Counted from the stretch's first letter, positions 36,233 to 45,225 are shown. The stretch is 64,000 nt of DNA from RGIG4140 sp045614025 (GCA_045614025.1 JAZLCE010000015.1:59683-123682), one strand, 5' to 3'. Made by a program: numbers and translations. The notes: a model not told the origin generated them from the sequence alone.

Positions 36233-37033
36233 ATGAAAAAGACGTTACTTTTAACCATTGCAGGGTTATTTTTATTTCCAAGCATATCTTTTGCAGCTCC
36301 AAGAGGAGAATGCCGTTATCACCCAATCCAACAAGTTGTCAGAATGGCTAGAAGCGAACAAGATATTGAAAAAGAAATTGCAAAAAAAACAAACTTTAAC
36401 ATTCACTTCCCTTGCGGCGGTTCTGTTTTACAATTGGCTATTTTAAGGGGAAATCCTCAGGTTTTGCAAACGCTTCTTGAAAAAGGGAATTTAAATCCAA
36501 ATGAAATGGTTTTAAATGACGAATTCCCAATCAAAGGCGCTCCAAAAGAATTACCAATTAGCTTTTTTGCAGCTTATTATGCTCCAAGAGCAGATATTTT
36601 AACCCTTTTTGTTGATTATGCTGGTGATGAAATTTATAAAAAAGATTCAAATAATCAAAATATTTTATGGTATTTAGAACAAAATCCTGTTTTAAACAAC
36701 ACTGCAATTTCCGATCAAATCATTGATAATTTAGTTTTAATTGATTCGGAAAAACAAAATGAACGAGATCGTTTGCAAAAAGAAGAAGAAGCTAAAAGAT
36801 TAGAACAACTTCAACAAAGTCAAATGAGACAAAGATCTGCCTCCTCACGACAAAATGTCCAAAAATCCCCAAGTTCAACAACCAATGGTTCTCAAAATTC
36901 TGAATCAAATGTAACGCCTCTAGCTCCAAAAGAAACTCAAAGAGAAAAAACAAAAAATTTAATTGAGCAAGAACCTGATAAAGCCTTTAAACCAGAAGAA
37001 GAAACCTTTGATCTTCAAGGCTCTGATTTTTAG
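36233..37033 (+). CDS. Secreted protein with ankyrin-like repeats and low-complexity tail
   Basis: The ATG at 36233 is preferred to one at 36170, because it follows AAAGGGGG and begins a clean signal peptide (ending SFAA near residue 19). The mature 266-residue protein has two or three degenerate ankyrin-type helix pairs (LQLAILRGNPQVLQTLLEKG; SFFAAYYAPRADILTLFVDYAG), then a Q/R/S-rich helix and an acidic end. Ankyrin repeats bind proteins; the partner is unknown. Placed 16 nt after lolA, it is possibly co-transcribed. A terminator follows. Confidence 0.72.
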   Translation: MKKTLLLTIAGLFLFPSISFAAPRGECRYHPIQQVVRMARSEQDIEKEIAKKTNFNIHFPCGGSVLQLAILRGNPQVLQTLLEKGNLNPNEMVLNDEFPIKGAPKELPISFFAAYYAPRADILTLFVDYAGDEIYKKDSNNQNILWYLEQNPVLNNTAISDQIIDNLVLIDSEKQNERDRLQKEEEAKRLEQLQQSQMRQRSASSRQNVQKSPSSTTNGSQNSESNVTPLAPKETQREKTKNLIEQEPDKAFKPEEETFDLQGSDF

Positions 37034-37036
37034 GCG

Positions 37037-37073
37037 ACACTTAAAAAATAAAAAATCTTGTTTTTTTAAGTGT
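37037..37073 (+). terminator. Intrinsic terminator overlapping a downstream promoter
   Basis: ACACTTAAAAAA and TTTTTTTAAGTGT form the stem. The right arm contains TTGTTT, which is the -35 of the next gene's promoter. Confidence 0.75.
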
Positions 37074-37086
37074 TTCATGTTACAAT
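37058..37086 (+). promoter_or_regulatory. Promoter of the 37115 gene
   Basis: TTGTTT at 37058-37063, a 17-nt spacer and TACAAT at 37081-37086. The -35 lies inside the terminator stem of the gene before. Confidence 0.65.
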
Positions 37087-37114
37087 TCAATATATAAAAG
37101 AAAGAGCCATTCAG

Positions 37115-37975
37115 ATGAATCAAATTAAAGCCGTTGAATTAGAGAGAAAAAAAATAGCCAATGGGCATATTATTATTACCTATCAGGCGGGTGATTTTGT
37201 TTATTATAATGAATATGAAAATGAACAAGCAATTTTAGAAAAAAATCCTCAAAAAATTATTTCTAAATCTTATATACAAAAATCTCAAAATGGTGGATTT
37301 ATGCATATTTATGTTCATCCACAAAGCCCTACTCAAATCTTAAAAACATTAACATACGATAAGAATAATCGCATCACTCTTGAAACACACTATTATGAAA
37401 ATAAAAATAAATCTCTTGTTAGATTTTATTCTGAAGGCACTTTAACACATGCTTGGAATTATACTGAACAAGGCGAAATTAAGTTAGGAACTTATTATCA
37501 AAAAAATGAACAAAATAAATATGAAATTTCTCATATTTCCAAACCAATTTTTGATAACAAAAATGAGCTTTCACACTTAGTTATGTTTGAAACAGAGGCT
37601 AATGGAAAACCAACTGGAAAAATCACAGAGCGATTATTTTATCTTTTAAACAATCCTTCTGTTCGCGTTAATTATGTTTATGATTCACAAACAAATGAAT
37701 CTAATGAAATTATTTATTCTAATGAAAATGGCAAATGGTTACGTGTTACAAATAGCGAACTTGAGCATCAGTTAAAAAATATTTTCAAAAAAATGATAGC
37801 GTTTGAATCCAGTAAAAACGCCTCCATTCATTTAACACTTGAAAAAAATTCAAATGTTACATTTGAGGAGCTTTATTATCATGACGTTTTGCTTTTTAAG
37901 CAAACGCATTCTGATCTTCAAGTATTTATTCCTCAATCAAAGACATCGCCTTCAGATCAACCTCCATTAAATTAA
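37115..37975 (+). CDS. Unrecognised 286-residue cytosolic protein
   Basis: The open frame reaches 37070, but that ATG lies within the terminator and upstream of any transcript start; the ATG at 37115 follows AAAGAG by 8 nt. No signal peptide or membrane span. The middle holds short repeating beta-strand units (TLTYDKNNRITLETHYYENKN, then LTHAWNYTEQGEIKLGTYY), like the YwqK/MORN-type strand repeats, but similarity is only suggestive. It is followed within 10 nt by another orphan gene. Confidence 0.68.
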   Translation: MNQIKAVELERKKIANGHIIITYQAGDFVYYNEYENEQAILEKNPQKIISKSYIQKSQNGGFMHIYVHPQSPTQILKTLTYDKNNRITLETHYYENKNKSLVRFYSEGTLTHAWNYTEQGEIKLGTYYQKNEQNKYEISHISKPIFDNKNELSHLVMFETEANGKPTGKITERLFYLLNNPSVRVNYVYDSQTNESNEIIYSNENGKWLRVTNSELEHQLKNIFKKMIAFESSKNASIHLTLEKNSNVTFEELYYHDVLLFKQTHSDLQVFIPQSKTSPSDQPPLN

Positions 37976-37985
37976 AGGATTTTTC

Positions 37986-38576
37986 ATGACTGAACATGCC
38001 CAATCAGCCCAACAAACAGAAAGAAACTCAAGTTTAGAAAATCTTTCAAATGAGGAACGCCAATTCGTTCAAAAGGCAAATAACGCTGGGCTTGCTGTTT
38101 CATTTACACCACAAGGCTCTTCAGAAAGATTAACATTTTTACCTTCTGAAACACAAATAAGAAATTCTGAAAATTCAAGATCTCTTTCATCTAATCCAGA
38201 AGAAGGATTACCTTATGCTACCCTTTTAAAAGAAAAACAACAGCACCAAGGTATCGGCATCATTTCTGATGAAGAAGCAGAACAAGTGCCATATATACCC
38301 AATATGCGCCAATCTTTTTTTTCAACACTTTCACCTGAAACAAAAAGATTTGTTTTAAGAGCAAATTTAAGCGGGTTAAACATCACGGCCAAAGGAAATA
38401 ATGGAAAATCCTTTTTATATTTAGCCCCTCAAAATGATCAAGCAAGAGCGTTGATGCGACAAGAATTAGCCCAAATTGAAACACAACCTCAAAATCCACT
38501 TAGAAATACAGAACGTGTTTCAACAACATCAACCCCTGCCCCTCTTGCAGTAAATAATACTATTCAACATCAATAA
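37986..38576 (+). CDS. Unrecognised protein with an internal duplication
   Basis: A 196-residue hydrophilic protein. The motif LSNEERQFVQKANNAGL near residue 19 recurs as LSPETKRFVLRANLSGL near 115, each followed by a short beta segment ending in FLP or LAP. This points to two copies of a small helix-strand module separated by a variable linker; the end is low complexity (P/T/Q). AAAGGA lies 6 nt before the ATG. Found between another orphan and rlmE. Confidence 0.7.
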   Translation: MTEHAQSAQQTERNSSLENLSNEERQFVQKANNAGLAVSFTPQGSSERLTFLPSETQIRNSENSRSLSSNPEEGLPYATLLKEKQQHQGIGIISDEEAEQVPYIPNMRQSFFSTLSPETKRFVLRANLSGLNITAKGNNGKSFLYLAPQNDQARALMRQELAQIETQPQNPLRNTERVSTTSTPAPLAVNNTIQHQ

Positions 38577-38600
38577 ATTTATAACTATCGGAGTAAAAAA

Positions 38601-39284
38601 ATGAAATTTACGGCGCGTCCGTTGAAAACGCATCTCAAAAAAGTAAAAGGAAGAAAAGCCTCTAGCACAAAATGGTTACAAAGACAAGTAAATGATCCTT
38701 ATGTTAGCGAAGCTCATAGATTAGGTTATCGTGGTCGCGCTGCTTTTAAGATTATACAACTTGATGATCAATTTCATTTTTTTAAACCAGGGAAACGCGT
38801 TGTTGATTTAGGTTGCGCCCCTGGAGGGTGGTCTCAAGTTGCAGTTAAACGCGTTCAATCTACACCTGAAAATCCTCTTGTTGTTGGGATGGACTTATTG
38901 CCAGCAGAACCAATTAATGGAGCAAAACTGGTTCAAATGGATTTCACAAAAGATGAAGCACCGGAAATGCTTAAAGAACTTTTAGGTGGGCATAAAGCAG
39001 ATATTGTGATGTCTGATATGGCGGCAAACACAACCGGTGTTCATGCGCTTGACCATTTAAGAATTATGAATTTACTTGAAATGGCTTATGATTTTGCTAT
39101 TCAAGTTTTAAACCCTGGTGGTATTTTTATTGCAAAAATCTTTCAAGGAGGAACCGAAAATCAATTTTTGGCTGAAATGAAAAAAGATTTTAAAGTTGTA
39201 AAACATGCAAAACCAGATGCAAGCCGAAAAGATTCTTCAGAAGTTTATGTGGTTGCAACTGGCTTCAAAGGGAATCAAGAGTAA
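38601..39284 (+). CDS. rlmE: 23S rRNA 2'-O-ribose U2552 methyltransferase
   Basis: Methylates U2552 in the ribosomal A loop late in 50S assembly, using SAM. It has the FtsJ K-D-K-E tetrad: K in RGRAAFKI, D in VMSDMAAN, K in FIAKIFQGG and the later Glu (SSEVYVV), with SAM motif VVDLGCAPGGWSQ. The 227 residues are normal. GGAG lies before the ATG; it begins a pair with the next methyltransferase. Confidence 0.96.
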   Translation: MKFTARPLKTHLKKVKGRKASSTKWLQRQVNDPYVSEAHRLGYRGRAAFKIIQLDDQFHFFKPGKRVVDLGCAPGGWSQVAVKRVQSTPENPLVVGMDLLPAEPINGAKLVQMDFTKDEAPEMLKELLGGHKADIVMSDMAANTTGVHALDHLRIMNLLEMAYDFAIQVLNPGGIFIAKIFQGGTENQFLAEMKKDFKVVKHAKPDASRKDSSEVYVVATGFKGNQE

Positions 39285-39296
39285 AAAGGATTAACT

Positions 39297-40397
39297 ATGA
39301 AAGAAGAAGCCATTGTTCAAGCCGCTGTGTTACTTTTAACACAAATTGAAAAAGAAACAAGACCAGCCAGCGAAACAATTAATGCTTTTACAAGAACACA
39401 CAAATCTTTTGGTTCAAAAGATCGAAAAAAATTAACAGATCTTGTTTGGCAATGTATTCGCCATAAAGCGCGCCTTGAATATGCATATCCCAATAAAACA
39501 TGGGAAGAAAAAATTAATTTATTTCTCACTAAAGAACCATCTTTCCCAAAAGATATGCCTTTTCATGTTCAGGTTGAAACCCCTCAATGGCTTATATCAA
39601 AAATTAAAAATGCTGATAAAGAATTGCCTGCTTTATTGGAAAATCCGTCAATCATTTTAAGATGCAATGGAGATAGAACTTTTATTCAAAAAAAACTCTT
39701 TAATGAAGGAGTTGAAACTTCTTTAACTGAAATATCTCCATATGGACTTATTTTGAATAAAAGAACAAATTTGCAATCGTTAGAAACATTTAAAAATGGA
39801 CTTATTGAAGTTCAAGATGAAGGATCTCAATTGGTTGCTTTATCAACCGAAATAAAACCAAATGAGATAATTCTTGATTATTGTGCTGGTGCTGGTGGAA
39901 AATCACTCATTTTTGCACAAATGATGCAAGGAAAAGGAAAAATTTTGGCTCATGATGTTTCAAAACAAAGTTTAAATGAACTTGAAAAACGCGCTACACG
40001 CGCAAATATTAAAATAATTGAAACAACAACCAATATCCCCTCTTATTTAAAATCACACTCCCATGTGAAATTTTCACATGTTGTTGTTGATGCTCCCTGC
40101 TCTGGAACTGGCACATGGAGAAGATGCCCAGATGCAAGATGGAAACTCACTGAAGATCAATTTAATGATCTTCTAAAAAAACAACAAATTATTTTAAATA
40201 AAGCTTCAGCATATGTTGAAAAAAATGGTAAACTTTCTTACATGACGTGTTCTTTAACAGAGGATGAAAACATTTTACAAGTTAGAAAATTCCTAAAAAA
40301 TAACACTCAGTTTAAATTAATTACGCACAAGCAGTTTTCACCATATCGTAGTAAAACAGATGGATTATTTGTTGCTATTATGAAGAGAGAAAGATAA
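39297..40397 (+). CDS. rsmB: RsmB-type rRNA m5C methyltransferase
   Basis: A NOL1/NOP2/Sun SAM-dependent cytosine-5 methyltransferase. It has a short NusB-like helical N-terminus (~1-75), the SAM site LDYCAGAGGKSLIF, VVVDAPCSGTGTWRR (release cysteine) and LSYMTCSLTEDEN (catalytic cysteine). The 366-residue length is short for RsmB (~430), as is common in alphaproteobacteria; whether the target is 16S C967 is not provable here. It lies 12 nt after rlmE. Confidence 0.88.
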   Translation: MKEEAIVQAAVLLLTQIEKETRPASETINAFTRTHKSFGSKDRKKLTDLVWQCIRHKARLEYAYPNKTWEEKINLFLTKEPSFPKDMPFHVQVETPQWLISKIKNADKELPALLENPSIILRCNGDRTFIQKKLFNEGVETSLTEISPYGLILNKRTNLQSLETFKNGLIEVQDEGSQLVALSTEIKPNEIILDYCAGAGGKSLIFAQMMQGKGKILAHDVSKQSLNELEKRATRANIKIIETTTNIPSYLKSHSHVKFSHVVVDAPCSGTGTWRRCPDARWKLTEDQFNDLLKKQQIILNKASAYVEKNGKLSYMTCSLTEDENILQVRKFLKNNTQFKLITHKQFSPYRSKTDGLFVAIMKRER

Positions 40398-40465
40398 ATT
40401 TTTAAACAAGTTGAAAATGGATATATCCTTTCTTTTTGATAAAAATAAAAACAAAGGAATAATAT

Positions 40466-40493
40466 AAAAAAGGGCGATTTTCATCGCCCTTTT
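40466..40493. terminator. Bidirectional intrinsic terminator
   Basis: AAAAAGGGCGAT and ATCGCCCTTTT around TTTC, between convergent genes. Confidence 0.92.
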
Positions 40494-40511
40494 CATTTGA
40501 ACTAATCAAAT

Positions 40512-41504
40512 TTATTTCATTTCATTTGATTCTTTAACAGCTTCAGCCAAAGATTCATTTAATAAGGCACCACCATGAGGTCTGCCATTAACAATCATAA
40601 ATGGAACACCTTGAACTCCAATTTCTTGAGCCATTTTCATGTTATTTGCTAATTGTTTTTTGATATCTTCAGAATCAACATCTTTAGCCAATTGATCCAT
40701 ATTTAAACCGATTTTTTTAGCTAATTCATCTAATGCAACTTTATCTAAATTACCTGTTGCCGTTGCAACTTCATGATGCATTTCAGAATATTTGCCTTGT
40801 TTTCCAGCAGCCAAAACATAACGAGAAATCAAAGCACTTCCTTCTCCAAAAATTGGGGCATCAACTGGAATCCAACGAATATTTGGTGCTTTTCCAGCAT
40901 CAATTTCAGCCCAAAGAGCTGAATTTGTTTTTTTACACCAGCCACAACGGTAATCAAAAAATTCAATGATCACGTATTTACCATCTTTATTTCCTAAAGA
41001 ATAGTAGTTTGAATCTTTTGTCAATTCTTCAACATAAGTTTTTAATTTTTCAGCTTGTTTTTTTTCTTCTTCTAAGCGAACACGTTCTGCTTCAGCAGCG
41101 CGTGCTTCTTTAATTTTTTCTTGTTCTTCTTCAATAAGTTGAGAAACAAAAGCTGCATTTTTGCGCAAATAATTACCAATTTCTAAATCAATAGACCCCT
41201 TAGCCCTTGGAGCGATTTGAGGTTTTGTTAATTCTAATCCAACAAATAAAATTGAACAAGCAATCAAGGCAGAAGACGTTATCATTGTTAAACATTTTGT
41301 AAATGTTTTTCCTGATGATTTAGAATGACAGTTGCAACCAGAACAGCAATTGCATTTTTCATTTGTTTCACAGCAACTTGTTTCGCATTTACATGGTGTT
41401 TCACAAGAAACAACAGCATCTTTTTCACAGCAGCAAGCTTGCTTTTCGCAGCGTTTTTCTTCTATTTTTTTTGATGCATGATAATTTTTTGTTTTTTTTG
41501 TCAT
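40512..41504 (-). CDS. DsbA-like thiol-disulfide protein with Cys-rich cytosolic head
   Basis: A 330-residue protein with a most unusual N-terminus: 14 cysteines among residues 19-59, in CC, CCC and CxC clusters like a metallothionein, preceding a single membrane span (~72-92). A helical E/K/R-rich stalk (~105-155) follows, then a thioredoxin-fold DsbA/Com1 domain with catalytic CGWC near residue 185 and the cis-Pro loop GVPFMIVNG. By the positive-inside rule the Cys-rich head is cytosolic and the thioredoxin domain periplasmic. The periplasmic part would form or isomerise disulfides; the head could bind metal or sense redox, which is inference. Confidence 0.88.
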   Translation of the reverse strand: MTKKTKNYHASKKIEEKRCEKQACCCEKDAVVSCETPCKCETSCCETNEKCNCCSGCNCHSKSSGKTFTKCLTMITSSALIACSILFVGLELTKPQIAPRAKGSIDLEIGNYLRKNAAFVSQLIEEEQEKIKEARAAEAERVRLEEEKKQAEKLKTYVEELTKDSNYYSLGNKDGKYVIIEFFDYRCGWCKKTNSALWAEIDAGKAPNIRWIPVDAPIFGEGSALISRYVLAAGKQGKYSEMHHEVATATGNLDKVALDELAKKIGLNMDQLAKDVDSEDIKKQLANNMKMAQEIGVQGVPFMIVNGRPHGGALLNESLAEAVKESNEMK

Positions 41505-41587
41505 TTATGTCTCCTTTTTTTATGAACCTATTTTTTGTTATACTTGTTAAAACATATAAAAGTCAATAAAATTATATTAGATAATCA

Positions 41588-41629
41588 AAAAAAATAAGAG
41601 GTCGATTTTCATCTTTCCTCTTATTTTTT
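41588..41629 (-). terminator. Terminator of the FadL-type gene
   Basis: AAAAATAAGAGG and CCTCTTATTTTT form the stem with a 14-nt loop. It lies past the stop of the porin gene on the minus strand. Confidence 0.75.
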
Positions 41630-41652
41630 ATACTTAAATTTTCAATGATAAA

Positions 41653-42936
41653 TTAGAATTTATATTGAACTCCAAAACTGAGTAAGTCTGCACTTGAATT
41701 ATATTTCATATCAATATCAGATGCTCCAGCTGATTTGCCATAAGCATGGGATCCATGGATAAAGATATGCATATAACCCGCATCAATTTGCCAATTGTTT
41801 TTCTTATATGAAACACCTAAAGATGTTAACACACGACGACCATCTGGAATACGAGCTGTGCGATATTCTGGAGATTTGATCACTGTTTCATCATAACCAA
41901 TACCAGTTCTGAATGTCCAGTTTTGGTTACGTCTATAATCTAAACCAACAGCATAATACCATGTGTTTTTCCAGTTTTCATTTGTTTTTGAAATACCAGC
42001 ACCTGTTTTTTTGCTGTAGATATCCAAATCATCAAATTGGCTCCAACGTGTCCAACGAGCAGTACCCGTTAAAGTGAAGCATTTATTGAAATCCCAGGCG
42101 CCTGAGAATAAAACAACTTCAGGTGTTGTGATTTTTGTGAAAATATCTTGGTTGCCATCTGATACGCCATATGGAGTTCCTGTTACTTTCACATCACCTT
42201 CTAATTTATGTTTGATTTTTGAGCGATAAGATACACCTAAACGAACATCTTTTCTTGGAGTAAATGTTGCACCAATTGTGTAACCAACTCCAACATCATC
42301 CCCTTCTAAATTATTAGTTGCACCTGGAACTCTTACTGAGTATGGAAGGCCCATATTTTGTTCAACAGCACCGGTTAAACGAGCTGAAATATGTTGAATA
42401 TTAAGAGCGGCACCCAATGCAAAAGTATCTGTTACTTGATATGATAAAGCTGGGCTCACATTAACTGCAGAAACTTCTGATAAACCAGCATGTGTTTCAC
42501 CAAACCAACCGTTATCATAATCTGTTGCCAAACCATATGGAACATAAGCACCAATACCAAATGTCATACGATCATTCATTTTATGTTGTGCAAAAATATT
42601 TGGCAAAACGCGTGTTGGACGTGTGTGTCCTCTTCCTGTTTTTGGCGCTTCAGGACTTTGAGTTAAAGCATTAATTGTTGGGCCAACACTTCCTTTATAA
42701 TCTGTGTGCAAACTTACCATTGTTAAACCTGTTTGACCACCGCTTTTTGCATTATATTGCATACCAGCTGGGTTAAAACCAATTGCAGAATAGTCATCCC
42801 CCATCACACCAACACCAGCGAATGAACGACCAAGACCTGTTGTTGTATATTCTGACAAATGGTATCCGGCAGCTTCAGCTCCTGTTGAAGCAATCATAGC
42901 TCCTAAAGCAACAGCCGGCACTAATAATTTTTTCAT
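41653..42936 (-). CDS. OmpP1/FadL/TodX family outer-membrane transporter
   Basis: A 14-strand outer-membrane barrel of 427 residues with a signal peptide (1-22, ending AEA). It has an N-terminal hatch region (YHLSEYTTTGLGRSFAGVG; DDYSAIGFNPAGMQY, the NPA motif of FadL), alternating barrel strands, and a C-terminal SFGVQYKF with terminal Phe. These proteins let hydrophobic compounds such as long-chain fatty acids cross the outer membrane; the ligand here is unknown. Expressed alone, ending at a terminator. Confidence 0.9.
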   Translation of the reverse strand: MKKLLVPAVALGAMIASTGAEAAGYHLSEYTTTGLGRSFAGVGVMGDDYSAIGFNPAGMQYNAKSGGQTGLTMVSLHTDYKGSVGPTINALTQSPEAPKTGRGHTRPTRVLPNIFAQHKMNDRMTFGIGAYVPYGLATDYDNGWFGETHAGLSEVSAVNVSPALSYQVTDTFALGAALNIQHISARLTGAVEQNMGLPYSVRVPGATNNLEGDDVGVGYTIGATFTPRKDVRLGVSYRSKIKHKLEGDVKVTGTPYGVSDGNQDIFTKITTPEVVLFSGAWDFNKCFTLTGTARWTRWSQFDDLDIYSKKTGAGISKTNENWKNTWYYAVGLDYRRNQNWTFRTGIGYDETVIKSPEYRTARIPDGRRVLTSLGVSYKKNNWQIDAGYMHIFIHGSHAYGKSAGASDIDMKYNSSADLLSFGVQYKF

Positions 42937-43097
42937 ATTTCTCTCCTTAAATTATTTAAAAGACATTTTTCTCATACATAACTTTTTATGAAAAGGAAAA
43001 TAAATATGACAATTTAAAACAAAATGTAACAAATATGTATTTATTATGTCATAATTTTGTCACATAGAATAATATTCAAAATCAAATATTTTTCAAA

Positions 43098-43126
43098 TTG
43101 CAAAAAAAAATAAAATCGGTTAAAAT
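43098..43126 (+). promoter_or_regulatory. Candidate promoter of the CaCA exchanger gene
   Basis: TTGCAA at 43098-43103, a 17-nt spacer and TAAAAT at 43121-43126, 34 nt before the ATG. Confidence 0.6.
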
Positions 43127-43160
43127 ACGTTCACTTTAACAAATAAAAAAGAGGAAAAAC

Positions 43161-44078
43161 ATGGTTTATTTAATGTTAATTATTGGGCTTTCATTATTAG
43201 TCTATGGCGGAAATTTACTGGTTGACGGATCTGTTCAAGTTGCAAAACGAATTGGCCTTTCTTCATTAGTAATCGGTTTAGTATTGGTTGGATTTGGCAC
43301 ATCAACACCTGAATTATTAGCCTCATTAATCTCTGTTTTAAAAGGATCAAATGGCATTGCTGTTGGAAATGTTATTGGATCAAATATTGCCAATATTTTA
43401 TTGGTTTTAGGGGCCGCAGCCGTTGTTCACCCTGTTAAAATTGACATTAAAGATTTTAAACGAGATGGCCTTGTTTTAATATTAGCCAGTGTTGGTGTTG
43501 TCTGCGCTGTTTATTTGGGTGTTATTTCTCGTTTAATTGGATTTATTTTTGTTTCAGGTTTAATCGGATATGTTTTTTATTGTTATAAAACAGATAAAAA
43601 AAATCATACTGAAAATGAACAAGAAGAAAAAGCAAATATTTCTCTTATTAAAGCATTAAGCATCAGCATTATTGGTATTGCTTTAACAATGCTTGGCGCA
43701 AAATTCTTAATTGATAATGCAATTATTTTAGCACGCATGTGGGGTGTCTCCGAAGCCGTTATCGGGCTTACAATTGTTGCTGTTGGCACTTCCCTACCCG
43801 AGCTTGCTGCATCTATGGCTGCTTCATTTAAAAAAGAAAACGGCGTTGCCTTTGGAAATGTTGTAGGAAGCAATATTTATAATGCACTGTTCATTTTAGG
43901 TATGGTTGCTTTAATTTTGCCAATTAAAGTTGATGCAACAATGAGAATTGATTCCTTAATCATGTTATTAGTTGCCTTTGTTTTAACAGGTATTGCCTTT
44001 TGGAAAAAAGAATTTTCAAGAACAATTGGTTTGCTCTTTTTAATCGCATACGCAGGATATATCTGGTATTTATTTTAA
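43161..44078 (+). CDS. Calcium/sodium antiporter, CaCA family (YrbG type)
   Basis: A 305-residue inner-membrane exchanger made of two inverted five-span halves. The alpha-1 repeat GFGTSTPELLASLISVLKG and the alpha-2 repeat AVGTSLPELAASMAASFK hold the ion-binding glutamates, and each is followed by G-N-V-[IV]-GSNI. It probably exports calcium in exchange for sodium or protons. It lies 10 nt upstream of the mnmA-like gene. Confidence 0.92.
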   Translation: MVYLMLIIGLSLLVYGGNLLVDGSVQVAKRIGLSSLVIGLVLVGFGTSTPELLASLISVLKGSNGIAVGNVIGSNIANILLVLGAAAVVHPVKIDIKDFKRDGLVLILASVGVVCAVYLGVISRLIGFIFVSGLIGYVFYCYKTDKKNHTENEQEEKANISLIKALSISIIGIALTMLGAKFLIDNAIILARMWGVSEAVIGLTIVAVGTSLPELAASMAASFKKENGVAFGNVVGSNIYNALFILGMVALILPIKVDATMRIDSLIMLLVAFVLTGIAFWKKEFSRTIGLLFLIAYAGYIWYLF

Positions 44079-44088
44079 GGAGATGTGA

Positions 44089-45153
44089 ATGAAAACGGTT
44101 GCAATTGGTTTAAGCGGGGGAGTTGATTCAACTTTAGCAGCTTTATTGCTTAAAGAACAAGGATATCATGTTGTTGGCATCAGCATGTCAATCTATAATA
44201 AAGATATTCCCAACTTAAAAGAATCCATCAACTCTTGTTATGGGCCAAGAGAAAAAGATGATTATAAAAAAGCGCAAGAATGGGCAAAATCTCATGGAAT
44301 TGAAACCGTTATTCTTGATTGTTCTGAAGAATATAAACAAACTGTTTTAAGATATTTTAGAGAAGCCTATTTAAGTGGAACAACACCAAACCCTTGCATC
44401 AAATGCAATGCTGAAATGAAATTTGGTTTATTGCTTGAGCGTGCAAAAAAAGAAGGCGTTAACTTTGATTATTTTGCAACAGGTCATTACGCTAACGTTG
44501 AAAAAAAAGAGGAGAAATGTATCCTTAAAAAAGGAAAAGATGAAAAAAAAGATCAAAGTTATTTCTTATATCGCCTCTCACAAGACCAACTTTCAAAAAT
44601 CATCTTTCCTCTAGGCAACTTCACAAAAGAAGAAGTCCGCAAAATGGCGCTTGAAAGAAATATCCCTGTTGCTGAAAAAAAGGATAGCCAAGATTTTTAT
44701 AGCGGAGATTATAAAGACTTATTAGAGCAAGCCCCTAAAAAAGGCGTTATTCGCCATATTAATGGAACTGTTTTAGGCTCTCATGAAGGTTTTTTCAACT
44801 ATACAATTGGGCAACGAAAAGGCCTTGGCATTGCGCATCCCGTCCCATTATTTGTTGTTGAATTAGATGCCGAACATAATGAAGTTATCGTGGCTCCAAA
44901 AGAAGCAACATTTTCAAAAAAATGCAAAGCAAATGAAGTTGTTTGGGGCGGAATTGAAGTGAAAGAAAACTTATCCATTCCCGTTATGGCAAAATACCGT
45001 TCTGCCGGCAGAGCAGTTCCTGCAACTTTAACGCGCCTTTCCGATTCGGAAATTGAGGTTATTTTTGATGAAGAACAAAGTTCACTGACCAAAGGCCAAT
45101 CCGTTGTTTGCTATCAAGATGATTGTGTTGTCTGTGGCGGTATTATTATTTAA
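44089..45153 (+). CDS. mnmA: MnmA-family tRNA 2-thiouridylase, variant active site
   Basis: ATP-dependent thiolase of the 2-thiouridine(34) family. It has the PP-loop SGGVDST at residues 9-15, a CYGPREKDD segment (C50), PNPCIKCN (C103, C106), FATGHYA, and the C-terminal domains with YTIGQRKGLGI. E. coli MnmA has one cysteine at the NPDVLCN site and a second in DSQDICF; here the first site is a CxxC and the second reads DSQDFYSG (residues 199-206), with no cysteine. This agrees with a known divergent MnmA subfamily or altered sulfur chemistry. It starts 10 nt after the exchanger gene. Confidence 0.88.
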   Translation: MKTVAIGLSGGVDSTLAALLLKEQGYHVVGISMSIYNKDIPNLKESINSCYGPREKDDYKKAQEWAKSHGIETVILDCSEEYKQTVLRYFREAYLSGTTPNPCIKCNAEMKFGLLLERAKKEGVNFDYFATGHYANVEKKEEKCILKKGKDEKKDQSYFLYRLSQDQLSKIIFPLGNFTKEEVRKMALERNIPVAEKKDSQDFYSGDYKDLLEQAPKKGVIRHINGTVLGSHEGFFNYTIGQRKGLGIAHPVPLFVVELDAEHNEVIVAPKEATFSKKCKANEVVWGGIEVKENLSIPVMAKYRSAGRAVPATLTRLSDSEIEVIFDEEQSSLTKGQSVVCYQDDCVVCGGIII

Positions 45154-45225
45154 AAACACAAAAATAGAGATATTTTTTTACAACCTATAAGATACTCTTT
45201 AATTTCCCTTATTAACTAAAAGAAC

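Noticed and set aside
37070..37114. Upstream ATG extending the 286-residue orphan
   Set aside because: It lies in the terminator and upstream of the promoter's start point; the ATG at 37115 has the RBS.
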